A DNA stretch of 34,594 nt, taken from Tepidibacillus fermentans. Lineage in GTDB: Bacteria; Bacillota; Bacilli; Tepidibacillales; Tepidibacillaceae. The stretch covers positions 1 through 34,594 of the forward strand of contig NZ_SMAB01000022.1 in assembly GCF_004342885.1 (NCBI RefSeq), read 5' to 3'. This document shows, piece after piece, positions 15,944 through 26,214 of the stretch (positions are counted from its first letter, which is position 1; each line of letters opens with the position of its first letter). The translations under genes were made by a program, and so were the position numbers. The notes beneath the pieces were generated by a model. That model did no database searches, was not told where the DNA came from, and saw nothing but the letters and a program-made list of their open reading frames with translations.

Positions 15944-16279
15944 CTAATCAATTTGCCTTAACAGCTCAATCATTGTTTGGATCTCATCGCACTTTTCATT
16001 TTGTTGTCTATTGAGAATCTCTTGAATCGCATCCATAATCGAGTTTCTTTGTTGATACTTAGTGAGTAATTGCAACTTCTCTTCATATTCTTCTAGAGAC
16101 TGTTCTGCTCGTTTAATATGTTCGTAAACGGCTTGTCTACTGATTCCAAACTCTTCTGCGATTTCGCCAAATGAATAATCATCTTGAAAATAGAGTTCCA
16201 TATATTGTCTTTGTTTTTCCGTTAAAAGTTCTTGATAGAAGTCATACAGTAGGTTAAATCTTGTGGTCTTTTCCAACAA
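15944..16279 (-). CDS. ylxM: YlxM, helix-turn-helix accessory protein of the SRP operon
   Basis: The 111-residue YlxM/p13-like protein has a sigma-70 region-4-type helix-turn-helix (YSFGEIAEEFGISRQAVYEHIKRAEQ, about residues 35-62) after LLTEKQRQYMELYFQDD, then a charged helix. YlxM homologues are encoded just before ffh and have been linked to SRP function in streptococci. The start is a TTG: two TTG codons in a row (16279, 16276) follow AAGGTGG at a rather long spacing. It is the first gene behind a strong promoter. Confidence 0.92.
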   Translation of the reverse strand: MLEKTTRFNLLYDFYQELLTEKQRQYMELYFQDDYSFGEIAEEFGISRQAVYEHIKRAEQSLEEYEEKLQLLTKYQQRNSIMDAIQEILNRQQNEKCDEIQTMIELLRQID

Positions 16280-16298
16280 ACAAAAACCACCACCTTTA

Positions 16299-16320
16299 TG
16301 TAAAGGGAAATGCCTTTACA
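16299..16320 (-). promoter_or_regulatory. Hairpin in the ylxM-ffh leader
   Basis: Minus strand: a perfect 8-bp stem (TGTAAAGG / CCTTTACA) with a 6-nt loop lies between the promoter and the AAGGTGG ribosome-binding site of ylxM, with no T run. It may stabilise the 5' end of the mRNA or modulate the weak TTG start. No known regulatory RNA is recognised. Confidence 0.45.
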
Positions 16321-16327
16321 GTTTTAT

Positions 16328-16356
16328 ATCTTATCGACTTGAAATTGAAATGTCAA
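16328..16356 (-). promoter_or_regulatory. Strong sigma-A promoter of ylxM-ffh
   Basis: Minus strand: TTGACA (16356-16351), a 17-bp spacer and TAAGAT (16333-16328). It starts 13 nt after the end of ftsY and allows SRP genes to be expressed apart from smc-ftsY. Confidence 0.8.
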
Positions 16357-16369
16357 GTATTTTTTCTTG

Positions 16370-17356
16370 TCACTCTGACTCTTCTTCTAGAAACCCTTGT
16401 GCAAAAATCGCATGGACAAATTGTTCAGGGTCAAAAACTTGTAAATCGTCCATTTTTTCACCAAGTCCAACCAATTTCACAGGAATATTTAATTCATGAT
16501 GGATCGCAATCACGATCCCACCCTTGGCTGTACCATCTAGCTTCGTAAGAACTAATCCAGTGACTCCTGCTGACTCTTTGAAAAGCTTGGCTTGCTGCAA
16601 TGCGTTTTGTCCAGTTGTTGCATCTAAGACCAATAAAACTTCATGCGGTGCTTCTGGAATCTCCCTTTGAAGAACTCGATAAATTTTATTCAATTCATTC
16701 ATGAGATTGACTTTGTTATGCAATCGTCCAGCGGTATCACACAACAAGACATCAACATTTCTTGATTTGGCTGCTTGTACAGCATCATATATAACCGCTG
16801 CTGGATCGGCTCCAGCTTGATGTTTGATGACATCAACTCCTACACGTTCCCCCCATACTTCTAATTGTTCAATTGCACCTGCACGAAAAGTGTCTCCTGC
16901 GGCCAAAAGGACGTTTTTCCCTTCCGATTTTAATTTATGCGCTAATTTACCAATGGTAGTCGTTTTCCCGACACCATTCACACCAACAAATAGAATCACT
17001 GTCAATTCATTCTCTAATAGTTTGATTTCACGGGACTGACCAGTGTTGAGTAGTTCAACGATCTTTTCAATCAAAATGGGTTTTAATGCAACAGCATCTT
17101 CGATTTTTTTTTCTTTCACTTCTTTTCTTAAATCTTCCATTAAATCTAAAACCGTATGAACTCCCACATCCGCACCAATTAAAATTTCTTCTAATTCTTC
17201 ATAAAATTCTTCGTCAATTTTTTTCTTACGAAGAAACAACTCTTCAACTTTGTCGACAAAAGCACCTCTTGTCTTAGATAATCCTTCCTTAAATTTGTTC
17301 GTAACTTCTTCCGTTTTTGCAGCGATACTTTCTTTTAATTTTTTAAAAAAACCCAT
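16370..17356 (-). CDS. ftsY: SRP receptor FtsY
   Basis: FtsY is the membrane-associated SRP receptor GTPase. The 328-residue protein is a minimal NG form: a helical N domain (about 1-110, without a long acidic A domain) then the G domain with G1 [56 protein letters not shown] and the closing [18 protein letters not shown]. An amphipathic lysine-rich N-terminus ([10 protein letters not shown]) fits membrane binding. ATG follows AAGGAGG, 12 nt after smc, so it is co-transcribed with smc. Confidence 0.98.
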   Translation of the reverse strand: MGFFKKLKESIAAKTEEVTNKFKEGLSKTRGAFVDKVEELFLRKKKIDEEFYEELEEILIGADVGVHTVLDLMEDLRKEVKEKKIEDAVALKPILIEKIVELLNTGQSREIKLLENELTVILFVGVNGVGKTTTIGKLAHKLKSEGKNVLLAAGDTFRAGAIEQLEVWGERVGVDVIKHQAGADPAAVIYDAVQAAKSRNVDVLLCDTAGRLHNKVNLMNELNKIYRVLQREIPEAPHEVLLVLDATTGQNALQQAKLFKESAGVTGLVLTKLDGTAKGGIVIAIHHELNIPVKLVGLGEKMDDLQVFDPEQFVHAIFAQGFLEEESE

Positions 17357-17368
17357 GATTCGTCCTCC

Positions 17369-20300
17369 TTATGCAGGTTGCATTTCCTCTACTTTTTCTT
17401 CCATTTTGACAGACACTAAACGTGAAACTCCTGACTCTTGCATTGTTACACCGTAAAGAACATCTGCTTCTTCCATTGTACCCTTTCGGTGTGTGACAAT
17501 AATAAACTGGGTATCATTCGAGTATTCACGTAAATATTGGGCAAATCTCGTAACATTGACCTCATCCAAAGCAGCTTCGACTTCATCTAGAACACAAAAA
17601 GGAACTGGTTTTATTTGAAGTATGGCAAAAAGTAATGTGATTGCCGTTAGTGCCTTTTCTCCACCAGATAACAAAGCTAAATTTTGCAATTTTTTACCTG
17701 GAGGTTGGGCTACGATTTCAATTCCAGTCTCAAGTAAGTTATTCGGATCGGTGAGGAGTAAATCTGCCCGACCACCCCCAAACAATTTTGCAAAGATGAT
17801 TTGAAATTGTTCTCTGATCGAATCAAAATGTTCTTTAAATCGTTTGTTCATTTCTTGATCCATTTCAGCAATTACTTGGTAAAGCGTCTGTTTGGCTTCT
17901 ACTAAGTCTTGTTTCTGAGAAGTTAAGAAACGATATCGTTCCGAAATGCGTTCAAACTCTTCGATTGCACCAAGATTTACTTCTCCTAACCGTTGAAGTT
18001 TGTCTTTTAATTCTTTTACTTCTATCTTCACTTGATCAATGTTCTTCACATGTGGAATGTGGTCTTTCGCCCATTCATAACTCATTTCATACTCCATAGC
18101 AAGTTGTGAAAGTAAATTCTCTAATCCCACGTCAAGTCGACTTAATTTCACTTCTACTTGATGAAGTTGATTTTCCACGATTTTCAGTTGCTTCCGAATT
18201 TCTTTTGATTGGATTTCCTCGGATTCAATCTCTTGCAGAGCCTTAACGCGATTCTTTCGCTTATCATTCAGTATCTTTTGATTCTCTTCTTTGTGAGTGC
18301 GAAGTTGTTGGATTGCTTGTGTCATCAAATCTTCTTGTTCTTGGTCATGAATCAGGCCTTCTTCTAAATCGATCAAAATCTGTTGATTTTGTTCGATGGA
18401 TTGAATCACTTCGTAATGATCCGCTTGAAGTCGTTCCACAAGATGGATAGTACCATCTCTTTGTTGTTGCAAACGAGCTAACTCAATCTTTAATTGTGTG
18501 ATTTTTTGGTTTGCTTCATCTTTGGTTGATTCATCTTGTTGACGAATCGATTCTGCTATCTCAATTTTCTGTTTCAGTTCTTTTTCTTGTTGCGAATGAG
18601 CCTCTAGGTCTTGTTTCATTTGTTCTTCTTTCATTACCAACTGATTCCATTCTGTTTTTGCGTCCTCTATTTCTTGTAACAAAATATTTTTACGATCATC
18701 AATATTTTTTAATTCGTAGGAATATTGACTCCATTTCGTTTTTAATTCTTGTTCTTTTATGCGATACTGCTCTCCATCCGAACGAATGGATTCTAGTTTA
18801 TCTTGGATCGATTGTCCTTCCAATTTAATTTTTTCCAATAAGACGATATTTTTAGAGAGATCCTGTTGAATCGTTTTGATCTGCGTCTCTAATTCTTCAA
18901 TTTCTCGCTGCCGGCTTAAAAGATTTGCGTTCTTTTTTTGAATACTTCCTCCAGTCATCGAGCCCCCAGTATTCACCACATCTCCATCCAAGGTAACGAC
19001 GCGATAGTGATAGTTCATCATTCGAGCGATTTCTCCAGCTGTTTTTAGATCACTAGCTACCACGATTTGCCCTAATAAATACTCCATAATAGACTCATAT
19101 TGTGATTCTGTTTGAATCAGATCGACAGCAACGCCAATAAAACCCTTCACTGATTCTAATTTCTTTATATCGGAGAGATTAATTCTCTTTCCTTTCATTA
19201 CATTTAATGGTAGAAAAGTAGCTCTACCTAATTTTTTTTCTTTTAAATAGTTAATTGCTTTTCTACCTGTCGATTCATGATCAACAACGATAAACTGCAA
19301 CGCTGCCCCTAAAACAACTTCAATCGCATTTTCATATTTTTGAGGAACATGTAGAAGCTCTGCAATCGCTCCATGAATCCCATTCATTTGTCCTTTTTCT
19401 CTTAATTTTAGGATTTCCCTTACTCCATGTTGAAACCCTGCAAAATCAGCTTGCATTTCCATTAATACTTCTTTTCTAGAGCGTAATGATTCTAACTTTT
19501 GTTGGAATTGTTGAATTTCCTTTTGTTGAGTCGCCAATTGCTCTGCAACTGTTCGTTGATGATGTATCGTTTCTTGATATTCTTGGCGCAATCTTTCAAT
19601 CTCTTTTGTTACAAAATCGATTTCTTTTTCGGCATTTTCTTTTTTATTAAGAGCTTGTACATCTTCTTTCTCAAGCAAATGAAGCTCAGATTGCAATTTT
19701 TCTAGTCGGTATTGAAGACTATCTTTCGTACTTTGTAGATGTCTTAATTCGTTGCGAAGAGAAGCCATGAGATTTAATAGCTCAAAATAGTCTTCTTTCA
19801 AAAGCTCAACCTGCTCATGATGGTTGTTTAAGATTTGTTTCAAGGATTCTTGTTCATGTAGTAAGCTTTGATTGAATCGTTCGATTTCTCGATTTACTTC
19901 TTCTAAACGTTGCTGTTGTGCTTGTAATTGAGTCAATATCTCCATCTTTTTTATTTGGAGGTTTTTTATATTTTGCATGGTTTGCGTTTGGAGTATTTTT
20001 TGGTTTTTACTTCTTTCCCGTAGTACTTCACGTTTCCCCTCAGTTTTTTCAACCTCTTCACTTACTTGCAATAATCTTTGGTGCAGTTCTTCAATTTCCT
20101 TTTCCATTTGCCCTGCTAACCAACGTTTTTCTTCAATGATTGCATTGAATTGACTTAACTTTGAACTAAGTTCCAGATGGTCTTTGGCTATTTGTTTTTT
20201 TAGCACTTCTGTTTCTTGCCATTCTTGATGAAGCTTTGTAATATCATGTACATAGACTTGAATATTTTTTTCCTTTAATTTTTCCGTTAGCTCTTTATAC

Positions 20301-20941
20301 TGTTTTGCAACAGTAGCTTGATTTTCTAATGGTTCAAGTTGGTCCTCCAATTCGATAATTAAATCATCGATACGTAGTAAATTTTGTTCTGTTTCCTTTA
20401 TTTTTTTTTGTGCCTCTTTTTTCCTCGTTTTATATTTTACAATTCCAGCTGCTTCTTCAAAAATCCCACGTCGTTCTTCTGGTTTGGAGGTGATTATTTC
20501 CTCAATACGACCTTGTCCAATAATAGAAAAAGCCTCACGTCCTAAACCTGTATCCATAAATAAATCCGTGATGTCTTTAAGACGACATGGCTGCTTATTA
20601 ATAAAATATTCACTTTCACCTGAACGGTAGACTCTTCTCGTTACTGTTACTTCAGAAAAATCTACTTTTAGTGAACGATCCATATTATTCAAAGTAATTG
20701 AAACTTCGCTATAGTTCACAGGTTTTCTTGTATCGCTTCCAGCAAAAATAATATCTTCCATTTTCGTTCCTCGAAGGGTTTTTGCACTTTGTTCACCCAA
20801 AACCCAGCGGATCGCATCAGTAATATTACTTTTTCCACTTCCATTTGGCCCAACTACAGCTGTGATTCCTGGTACAAATTCTAATTCAGTTCGATCTGCA
20901 AATGATTTAAAGCCAAAGAGCTCAATGCTTTTAAGGTACAT
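17369..20941 (-). CDS. smc: Chromosome segregation/condensation ATPase SMC
   Basis: SMC, with ScpA and ScpB, forms the bacterial condensin that organises and separates chromosomes. Visible parts: N-terminal half-ATPase with Walker A GPNGSGKSN (residues 31-39), long coiled coil to about 500, a hinge (about 505-660, from GIHGAIAELLHVPQ to NTGGSMTGGS), a returning coiled coil, then the C-terminal half-ATPase with signature LLSGGEKALTA and Walker B PFCVLDEVEAALDE. Length of 1190 is normal and the frame is intact. ATG follows AAGGAGAGG. An rnc terminator lies upstream, so it needs its own promoter; ftsY follows in 12 nt. Confidence 0.98.
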   Translation of the reverse strand: MYLKSIELFGFKSFADRTELEFVPGITAVVGPNGSGKSNITDAIRWVLGEQSAKTLRGTKMEDIIFAGSDTRKPVNYSEVSITLNNMDRSLKVDFSEVTVTRRVYRSGESEYFINKQPCRLKDITDLFMDTGLGREAFSIIGQGRIEEIITSKPEERRGIFEEAAGIVKYKTRKKEAQKKIKETEQNLLRIDDLIIELEDQLEPLENQATVAKQYKELTEKLKEKNIQVYVHDITKLHQEWQETEVLKKQIAKDHLELSSKLSQFNAIIEEKRWLAGQMEKEIEELHQRLLQVSEEVEKTEGKREVLRERSKNQKILQTQTMQNIKNLQIKKMEILTQLQAQQQRLEEVNREIERFNQSLLHEQESLKQILNNHHEQVELLKEDYFELLNLMASLRNELRHLQSTKDSLQYRLEKLQSELHLLEKEDVQALNKKENAEKEIDFVTKEIERLRQEYQETIHHQRTVAEQLATQQKEIQQFQQKLESLRSRKEVLMEMQADFAGFQHGVREILKLREKGQMNGIHGAIAELLHVPQKYENAIEVVLGAALQFIVVDHESTGRKAINYLKEKKLGRATFLPLNVMKGKRINLSDIKKLESVKGFIGVAVDLIQTESQYESIMEYLLGQIVVASDLKTAGEIARMMNYHYRVVTLDGDVVNTGGSMTGGSIQKKNANLLSRQREIEELETQIKTIQQDLSKNIVLLEKIKLEGQSIQDKLESIRSDGEQYRIKEQELKTKWSQYSYELKNIDDRKNILLQEIEDAKTEWNQLVMKEEQMKQDLEAHSQQEKELKQKIEIAESIRQQDESTKDEANQKITQLKIELARLQQQRDGTIHLVERLQADHYEVIQSIEQNQQILIDLEEGLIHDQEQEDLMTQAIQQLRTHKEENQKILNDKRKNRVKALQEIESEEIQSKEIRKQLKIVENQLHQVEVKLSRLDVGLENLLSQLAMEYEMSYEWAKDHIPHVKNIDQVKIEVKELKDKLQRLGEVNLGAIEEFERISERYRFLTSQKQDLVEAKQTLYQVIAEMDQEMNKRFKEHFDSIREQFQIIFAKLFGGGRADLLLTDPNNLLETGIEIVAQPPGKKLQNLALLSGGEKALTAITLLFAILQIKPVPFCVLDEVEAALDEVNVTRFAQYLREYSNDTQFIIVTHRKGTMEEADVLYGVTMQESGVSRLVSVKMEEKVEEMQPA

Positions 20942-21025
20942 AAATTCCTCTCCTTAAGAAAACCTTGAAAGTACCATTTTTTTAGAATAAACAATCCTTT
21001 ACATGTGTTCTTATTCCATTCTTTT

Positions 21026-21034
21026 ATTTTATCA
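21026..21034 (-). promoter_or_regulatory. Possible extended -10 promoter of smc
   Basis: Minus strand: TGATAAAAT (TGn plus TAAAAT), about 85 nt before the smc start and just after the rnc terminator. No good -35 is present at the usual distance, so the call is weak. Confidence 0.35.
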
Positions 21035-21064
21035 CAACCCTTAGCGAAATTCTTGATGGATAAA

Positions 21065-21096
21065 GAAAAAGCCTCAATTTCCTAACTTGAGGCTTT
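21065..21096 (-). terminator. Intrinsic terminator after rnc
   Basis: Minus strand: a 10-bp stem (AAAGCCTCAA / TTGAGGCTTT, 9-nt loop) running into TTTTTC. The first stem arm overlaps the rnc stop codon. It closes the fapR-to-rnc fatty-acid unit. Confidence 0.85.
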
Positions 21097-21844
21097 ATTC
21101 TTTATTTGTATGAGTATTTATATGAACACCTAATTGAATTAAAGCTTGATTCGCGGCCCGTTGTTCCGCTTCCTTTTTACTTTTTCCAATTCCATGGCCA
21201 TAAGTTTTGTCATCAATCTTTACTTCGGATTGAAATTCACGATCATGAGCAGGGCCAGTTTCACTAACAATTTCATAGCTGATATGGCCAAGATTCTGAT
21301 GTTGTACGTACTCTTGTAATTGGCTCTTATAATCATGGATCTGAAAAAAGTCACCATGATCGACTTTTGGGAAAACATATTTTGCTAAAAAATGACGAAC
21401 GGTATCCAAGCCTTGATCAAGATATAATGCCCCTATAAAAGCCTCAAATACATCTGCTAGAAGGGCAGGACGTTGTCTTCCTCCAGTGATTTCTTCACCT
21501 TTTCCTAACAGAATATAATTGCCAAAATTCAAAGACTCAGCAAATTCAACCAATGAAGGTTCACAAACGATCGCTGCACGAAGTTTTGTCATCTGCCCCT
21601 CCTTCATATGTGGAAACATATGAAAGATGTAATCGGATACCGTTAATTCTAAAACTGCATCACCTAAATATTCCAACCGCTCATTATCTTTTAAAAGTCG
21701 GTTTCGATGTTCATTCACATAAGATGAATGGGTAAAAGCCTGCTTCAAAAGATTCACATTATGAAATTGAATACCTAAATTCTTTTGAAACAGAGAAAAA
21801 TCAATTGCCACTTCATTCACCACCAAGTTTTTACTAATCTTCAA
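21095..21844 (-). CDS. rnc: Ribonuclease III
   Basis: RNase III cuts double-stranded RNA and processes rRNA precursors. The catalytic domain has the signature [18 protein letters not shown] plus [10 protein letters not shown] and the later [18 protein letters not shown]-terminal double-stranded RNA-binding domain follows ([11 protein letters not shown]...HDREFQSEV...[16 protein letters not shown], about residues 172-240). The ORF start at 21844 is a TTG overlapping fabF by 11 nt. A GTG at 21811 behind GGTGGTGA is a plausible alternative, giving 238 residues. Confidence 0.96.
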   Translation of the reverse strand: MKISKNLVVNEVAIDFSLFQKNLGIQFHNVNLLKQAFTHSSYVNEHRNRLLKDNERLEYLGDAVLELTVSDYIFHMFPHMKEGQMTKLRAAIVCEPSLVEFAESLNFGNYILLGKGEEITGGRQRPALLADVFEAFIGALYLDQGLDTVRHFLAKYVFPKVDHGDFFQIHDYKSQLQEYVQHQNLGHISYEIVSETGPAHDREFQSEVKIDDKTYGHGIGKSKKEAEQRAANQALIQLGVHINTHTNKE

Positions 21845-23075
21845 ACTTTTTCATCACTATTGTAGCATTATGTCCACCAAATCCCAAAGAATTGGATAAT
21901 GCAATCCGAATATTTTGTTTCCGAAATTGATTCGGTACATAATCCAAATCACATTCAGGATCTTTTGCTTCAAGATTGATTGTCGGAGGAATTTCTCCAT
22001 TTTTTAATGCCAAAGCAATAATAATTCCTTCTACTGCTCCAGCCGCTCCCAAAAGGTGACCTGTTACGGATTTGGTTGAACTAACCGCTAAACGATACGC
22101 ATGATCTCCAAATGTAGTTTTAATCGCCATTGTTTCAAATTTGTCATTTAACTCTGTTGATGTACCATGAGCATTAATATAATCCACATCTTCAGGTTGA
22201 ATTCCTGCTTTTTGTATCGCCATTTTCATTGCTTTAGCGGCTCCTTCACCATTTGGAGCAGGGCTCGTCAAATGATAAGCATCTCCTGTGGCTCCATAAC
22301 CGATAACCTCGGCATAGATTTTTGCTCCTCGTTTCTTAGCGTGTTCCAAAGACTCTAGAATTAATACACCTGCCCCTTCACTCATCACAAATCCATCTCG
22401 ATCTTTATCAAAAGGTCGACTCGCCTTTTGTGGTTCTTCATTTCGAGTGGATAATGCTTTCATTGAAGAAAATCCTGCTACCGCTAAAGGTGTAATCGTT
22501 GCTTCTGTTCCACCAGCAATCATGACATTGGCATCGCCACGACGGATGATTTCAAACGCATCACCAATTGCATGAGTTCCTGTTGCACATGCAGAAACTG
22601 GAGCGCTATTTGGACCTTTTGCACCAAGTAAAATGGAGACTTGGCCTGAAGCCATATTGCTTATTAACATTGGAATAAAAAATGGCGAAATTCGTTTAGG
22701 TCCTTTATCTAATAATACCTTGTGTTGTTCCTCAATGGTTTTAAGGCCTCCAATACCAGAACCAATATATACTCCGATACGATCTGCATTATTCTCATTT
22801 ATCTCAAGTCCTGAATCCGCTAATGCCATCTTTGCTGCAGCAATGGCAAAAAGGGTAAATCGATCCATTCTTTTTGCTTCTTTTTTATCAACCCAATCTT
22901 CCGGATTGAAGTTCTTCACTTCCCCTGCAATCTTCACAGGAAATTCAGTTGTATCAAATTGAGTAATATAATCGATTCCCGATTTTCCTTCCAACAAAGC
23001 ATTCCAAAATTCATTCAAATGATTCCCTACTGGCGAGATAACTCCTAATCCTGTAACAACAACTCTATTCTTCAT
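21834..23075 (-). CDS. fabF: 3-oxoacyl-[ACP] synthase II
   Basis: FabF carries out chain-elongating condensations of acyl-ACP with malonyl-ACP in type II fatty acid synthesis. The 413-residue thiolase-fold enzyme starts [18 protein letters not shown]. It has the active-site Cys in [15 protein letters not shown], and the two His in [11 protein letters not shown] and [13 protein letters not shown], with GFGGHNA at the end. ATG 23075 is chosen because it begins the conserved domain and follows AGGGGTG; the ORF extends 19 codons upstream without conservation. It is separated from acpP by a hairpin. Confidence 0.97.
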   Translation of the reverse strand: MKNRVVVTGLGVISPVGNHLNEFWNALLEGKSGIDYITQFDTTEFPVKIAGEVKNFNPEDWVDKKEAKRMDRFTLFAIAAAKMALADSGLEINENNADRIGVYIGSGIGGLKTIEEQHKVLLDKGPKRISPFFIPMLISNMASGQVSILLGAKGPNSAPVSACATGTHAIGDAFEIIRRGDANVMIAGGTEATITPLAVAGFSSMKALSTRNEEPQKASRPFDKDRDGFVMSEGAGVLILESLEHAKKRGAKIYAEVIGYGATGDAYHLTSPAPNGEGAAKAMKMAIQKAGIQPEDVDYINAHGTSTELNDKFETMAIKTTFGDHAYRLAVSSTKSVTGHLLGAAGAVEGIIIALALKNGEIPPTINLEAKDPECDLDYVPNQFRKQNIRIALSNSLGFGGHNATIVMKKFED

Positions 23076-23175
23076 AGTCACACCCCTAAAAAAGTTAAAA
23101 AAATATCTATTTGATAAATTTTCCCGAATCATTAATGGAGATGATCATTCATTTTTAAGAAATATAATTGAAGAG

Positions 23176-23199
23176 AAAGTCCCGAAATAACGGGACTTT
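23176..23199 (-). promoter_or_regulatory. Hairpin between acpP and fabF (possible partial terminator)
   Basis: Minus strand: a perfect 9-bp stem (AAAGTCCCG / CGGGACTTT, 6-nt loop) lies 15 nt after the acpP stop. The following TTTCTCTTC is a poor T run, so partial termination or mRNA 3'-end protection seems more likely than full termination. Confidence 0.5.
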
Positions 23200-23213
23200 G
23201 GACACTTTCATGA

Positions 23214-23447
23214 TTACTGATGAGCTTTAATATAGTCAACAACTTCCCCTACTTTGGAGATTTTTTCTGCATCTTCATCAGAAATCTCAAGTTCAAATTC
23301 ATCTTCTAATTCCATTACTAATTCTACGATATCCAAAGAATCAGCGCCTAGATCTTCTTTGAATCTAGCATCTAATGTAACCTCTTCCTCATCAACCCCA
23401 AGACGGTCAACAACAATCTTTTTTACACGATCAAAAATGTCTGCCAT
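23214..23447 (-). CDS. acpP: Acyl carrier protein
   Basis: ACP carries growing acyl chains on a phosphopantetheine arm. The 77-residue, strongly acidic protein has the attachment Ser in [18 protein letters not shown] (near residue 37) and the usual helices ending [16 protein letters not shown] follows GGGAGGAGGTGA, one of the strongest ribosome-binding sites in the window. It lies between fabG and fabF. Confidence 0.98.
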   Translation of the reverse strand: MADIFDRVKKIVVDRLGVDEEEVTLDARFKEDLGADSLDIVELVMELEDEFELEISDEDAEKISKVGEVVDYIKAHQ

Positions 23448-23512
23448 TACACGTCACCTCCTCCCTCGTATTATACGAAAATCATCCATAAAAAACTAGT
23501 ACAAGAAAAGAA

Positions 23513-24253
23513 TTACATTACCATACCACCATCAACATGAATAATTTGCCCTGTTATGTAATCCGCATCTTCTGAAACAAGGAATTTGACTACTTTTGCT
23601 ACGTCTTTTGGTTTTCCAAAGCGGGCTAATGGAATTTGTGTTAGTAAGCTTTCTTGAATCTCAGGAGATAGTTTCGCCGTCATGTCTGTTTCAATAAAAC
23701 CTGGTGCAATGGCATTTACAGTAATGTTCCTTGACGCAAACTCGCGGGCTAGCGTTTTGGTAAGACCAATCACACCCGCTTTTGCGGAAACATAATTCGC
23801 TTGTCCCACATTTCCTAAAATGCCAACGACAGAGGTAATATTGACGATTTTTCCTGAACGTTGTTTCATCATGGTCCTACTAACAGCTTTACTTGTTAGA
23901 AAAACACTTTTTAGATTGGTATCAATCACCTGATCCCAATCTTCTTCTTTCATCCTCATGATTAAATTATCCTTGGTAATTCCGGCATTATTCACTAAAA
24001 TGTCAATTTTACCGAAATGTTCTAATGTTGTATCAATGAGTGACTGGACCTCTTCGCTTTTGGAAACATCTGCTTGTATGAGAAGACACTCTCGACCAAA
24101 AGCTTTAATTTGACTCATAACTTCTTCCGCTGCTTGTTGGCTTTGGTTATAATTGAGGACAATGTTTGCCCCAGCCTCTGCCAATGTTAACGCGATCTCT
24201 TTTCCAATTCCTTTTGATCCTCCAGTTACAATTGCCACTTTTCCAGAAAGCAT
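23513..24253 (-). CDS. fabG: 3-oxoacyl-[ACP] reductase
   Basis: FabG reduces 3-oxoacyl-ACP with NADPH. This short-chain dehydrogenase has the cofactor loop VTGGSKGIGKE, NNAG, the catalytic Ser in NITSVVGILGN and the YxxxK motif in YVSAKAGVIGLTK, followed by AIAPGFIETDMT. ATG 24253 (246 residues) starts MLSGKVAIVTGG; an ATG five codons earlier (24268) overlaps the fabD end and is also possible. Confidence 0.97.
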   Translation of the reverse strand: MLSGKVAIVTGGSKGIGKEIALTLAEAGANIVLNYNQSQQAAEEVMSQIKAFGRECLLIQADVSKSEEVQSLIDTTLEHFGKIDILVNNAGITKDNLIMRMKEEDWDQVIDTNLKSVFLTSKAVSRTMMKQRSGKIVNITSVVGILGNVGQANYVSAKAGVIGLTKTLAREFASRNITVNAIAPGFIETDMTAKLSPEIQESLLTQIPLARFGKPKDVAKVVKFLVSEDADYITGQIIHVDGGMVM

Positions 24254-24258
24254 TCTAT

Positions 24259-25200
24259 TCAACTCCATTCCTTCTGAAACTGGTAAAATGAGTCTAGATC
24301 TTCAATTGAATAAGTTGTAACCGTTCGATTGATTTTCTTTACTAGACCTGATAATACCTTAGAAGGCCCTACCTCAATAAACGTATCTACTCCTTGAGCA
24401 ATCATCCATTCAATACTATCTGTCCAAAGAACAGGAGATACCACTTGTTCAATAAGATTCGATTTCATTCGCATAGGTTCTGTTTCTGACCGACCTGTGA
24501 CATTCATGACAACTGGAGTTCTTCCTTCCTGTATCTGCAGTTTTGTAACAAGCGGTTGCAATCGATCCCTTGCTGGTTTCATTAAACGAGAATGAAATGG
24601 ACCACTTACAGACAGGGGAATGATTCTCCTAGCCCCTAGTTCCTTCGCTCTTTGGGCTGCAAGTTCTACCCCTAGTTTCGTACCAGAGATCACAATTTGA
24701 CCTGGAGAATTAATATTCGCTAATTCAACCACATTACCCTCTTCCGTTACTTGACGGCAAACCTTCTCTAAACCTTTCCGATCTATACCCATTACCGCTG
24801 CCATTGTCCCTTCTCCATGTGGAACAGCCTCTTCCATAAAGAGTCCTCGTTTTTCTACTAGTCTTAACGCCTCTTCATAAGGGATACTTTCTGCTGCAGT
24901 AAGTGCGGTATACTCTCCTAAACTATGACCCGCCATGAAATCCGGCAAAATACCTAGTTTTTTTACAACCGACCAGATGGCTAGGCTCGTTACGTAAATA
25001 GCTGGCTGAGTGTACATGGTAATTCTTAATTGTTCTTCAGGCCCTTCGAAGCAGAGCTTCGATAAGGGAAAATCTAAAATATCATCCGCCTGTTTATATA
25101 TTTCTCTTGCTTCTTCGAATTCCTGATAGAATTGATAACCCATTCCTACAAATTGGGATCCTTGTCCAGGGAATAATATTGCAGTTTTCATCCTCTTCAT
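24259..25200 (-). CDS. fabD: Malonyl-CoA:ACP transacylase
   Basis: FabD loads malonyl units from CoA onto ACP. Motifs are ILFPGQGSQFVGMG at the N-terminus, the nucleophile elbow AGHSLGEYTAL, the catalytic His in SGPFHSRLM and VEVGPSKVLSGLVKK near the end. Length 313 is typical. Two close ATG codons (25200, 25191) follow AAGGGG; the second begins MKTAILFPGQG. It lies between fabH and fabG. Confidence 0.97.
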   Translation of the reverse strand: MKRMKTAILFPGQGSQFVGMGYQFYQEFEEAREIYKQADDILDFPLSKLCFEGPEEQLRITMYTQPAIYVTSLAIWSVVKKLGILPDFMAGHSLGEYTALTAAESIPYEEALRLVEKRGLFMEEAVPHGEGTMAAVMGIDRKGLEKVCRQVTEEGNVVELANINSPGQIVISGTKLGVELAAQRAKELGARRIIPLSVSGPFHSRLMKPARDRLQPLVTKLQIQEGRTPVVMNVTGRSETEPMRMKSNLIEQVVSPVLWTDSIEWMIAQGVDTFIEVGPSKVLSGLVKKINRTVTTYSIEDLDSFYQFQKEWS

Positions 25201-25204
25201 CCCC

Positions 25205-26203
25205 TTATTTTTGACTATACCATTTTAAAAGTACTGCACCCCAAGTTAAACCCCCACCAAATCCGACAAGCAGAACATGATCGCCATTTTGAATCCTTTT
25301 TTCCCGAATGGCCTCATCTAACGCAACAGGAATCGAGGCTGAAGACATATTGCCATAACGATCTAAATTGACAACTACCTTACTTTTGTCTAAACCTAAC
25401 CTTTCCCGCGCATAATCAATGATCCGTAAGTTCGCTTGATGAGGTACAAGAAAATCAATCTCTTCCTTTGTCATTCCTGCTTTCTCAATGACACGCAATG
25501 ACGCTTGTTCCATCGTTTTTACAGCAAATTTAAATACTTCTGAACCTGCCATCTGAATATAGTGTAAACCTTGTTGAACAGTTTCTTCAGAAGCAGGCAT
25601 CCTTGAACCACCAGCAGGTTGTTTTAACAGATTTCCTCCTGAACCATCTGATCCCAATTCAAAGGAGATGAAACCATATCCCTCTTCTACGCGTCCTAAT
25701 ACTGCAGCACCTGCCCCATCACCAAAGAGCACACAAGTATTTCGATCCGTCCAATCGGTAATCTTTGATAGTATTTCGACTCCTACAACCAATACATGTT
25801 GGTAGGTACCATTTTGAATAAATTGAGCACCTGTAGCTAATCCATATAAGAAGCCAGAGCAAGCAGCTGCTAAATCAAAAGCTGCGGCATGTGTAGCACC
25901 TAAACGATCTTGAAGGATATTTGCTGTAGATGGAAAGGCAGAGTCAGGTGTAATGGTTGCAACAATAATCAAGTCTAATTGTTCTGCTGAAAGGTTAGCA
26001 TCTTCTAATGCTTTTTTTGCAGCTTCATATGCTAGATCAGAAGAAGCCTGTTCTTTTGCGGCAATCCTTCTTTCCTTAATACCCGTTCTTGTTGAAATCC
26101 ATTCATCACTAGTATCAACCATTTTTTCAAGGTCAAAATTGGTTAATACCTTTTCAGGTACATATGCACCTGTTCCGATAATACCAACAGGATAATTGGC
26201 CAC
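25205..26203 (-). CDS. fabH: 3-oxoacyl-[ACP] synthase III
   Basis: FabH starts fatty acid chains by condensing acyl-CoA (branched in most Bacillales) with malonyl-ACP. The 332-residue enzyme has the catalytic Cys in [13 protein letters not shown], the His in [13 protein letters not shown], the Asn in [13 protein letters not shown] and the final [16 protein letters not shown]. The GTG start lies 6 nt after GGGGGG. It sits between plsX and fabD, unlike B. subtilis 168, where fabH genes are elsewhere. Confidence 0.97.
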   Translation of the reverse strand: MANYPVGIIGTGAYVPEKVLTNFDLEKMVDTSDEWISTRTGIKERRIAAKEQASSDLAYEAAKKALEDANLSAEQLDLIIVATITPDSAFPSTANILQDRLGATHAAAFDLAAACSGFLYGLATGAQFIQNGTYQHVLVVGVEILSKITDWTDRNTCVLFGDGAGAAVLGRVEEGYGFISFELGSDGSGGNLLKQPAGGSRMPASEETVQQGLHYIQMAGSEVFKFAVKTMEQASLRVIEKAGMTKEEIDFLVPHQANLRIIDYARERLGLDKSKVVVNLDRYGNMSSASIPVALDEAIREKRIQNGDHVLLVGFGGGLTWGAVLLKWYSQK

Positions 26204-26214
26204 GATCTTCCCCC

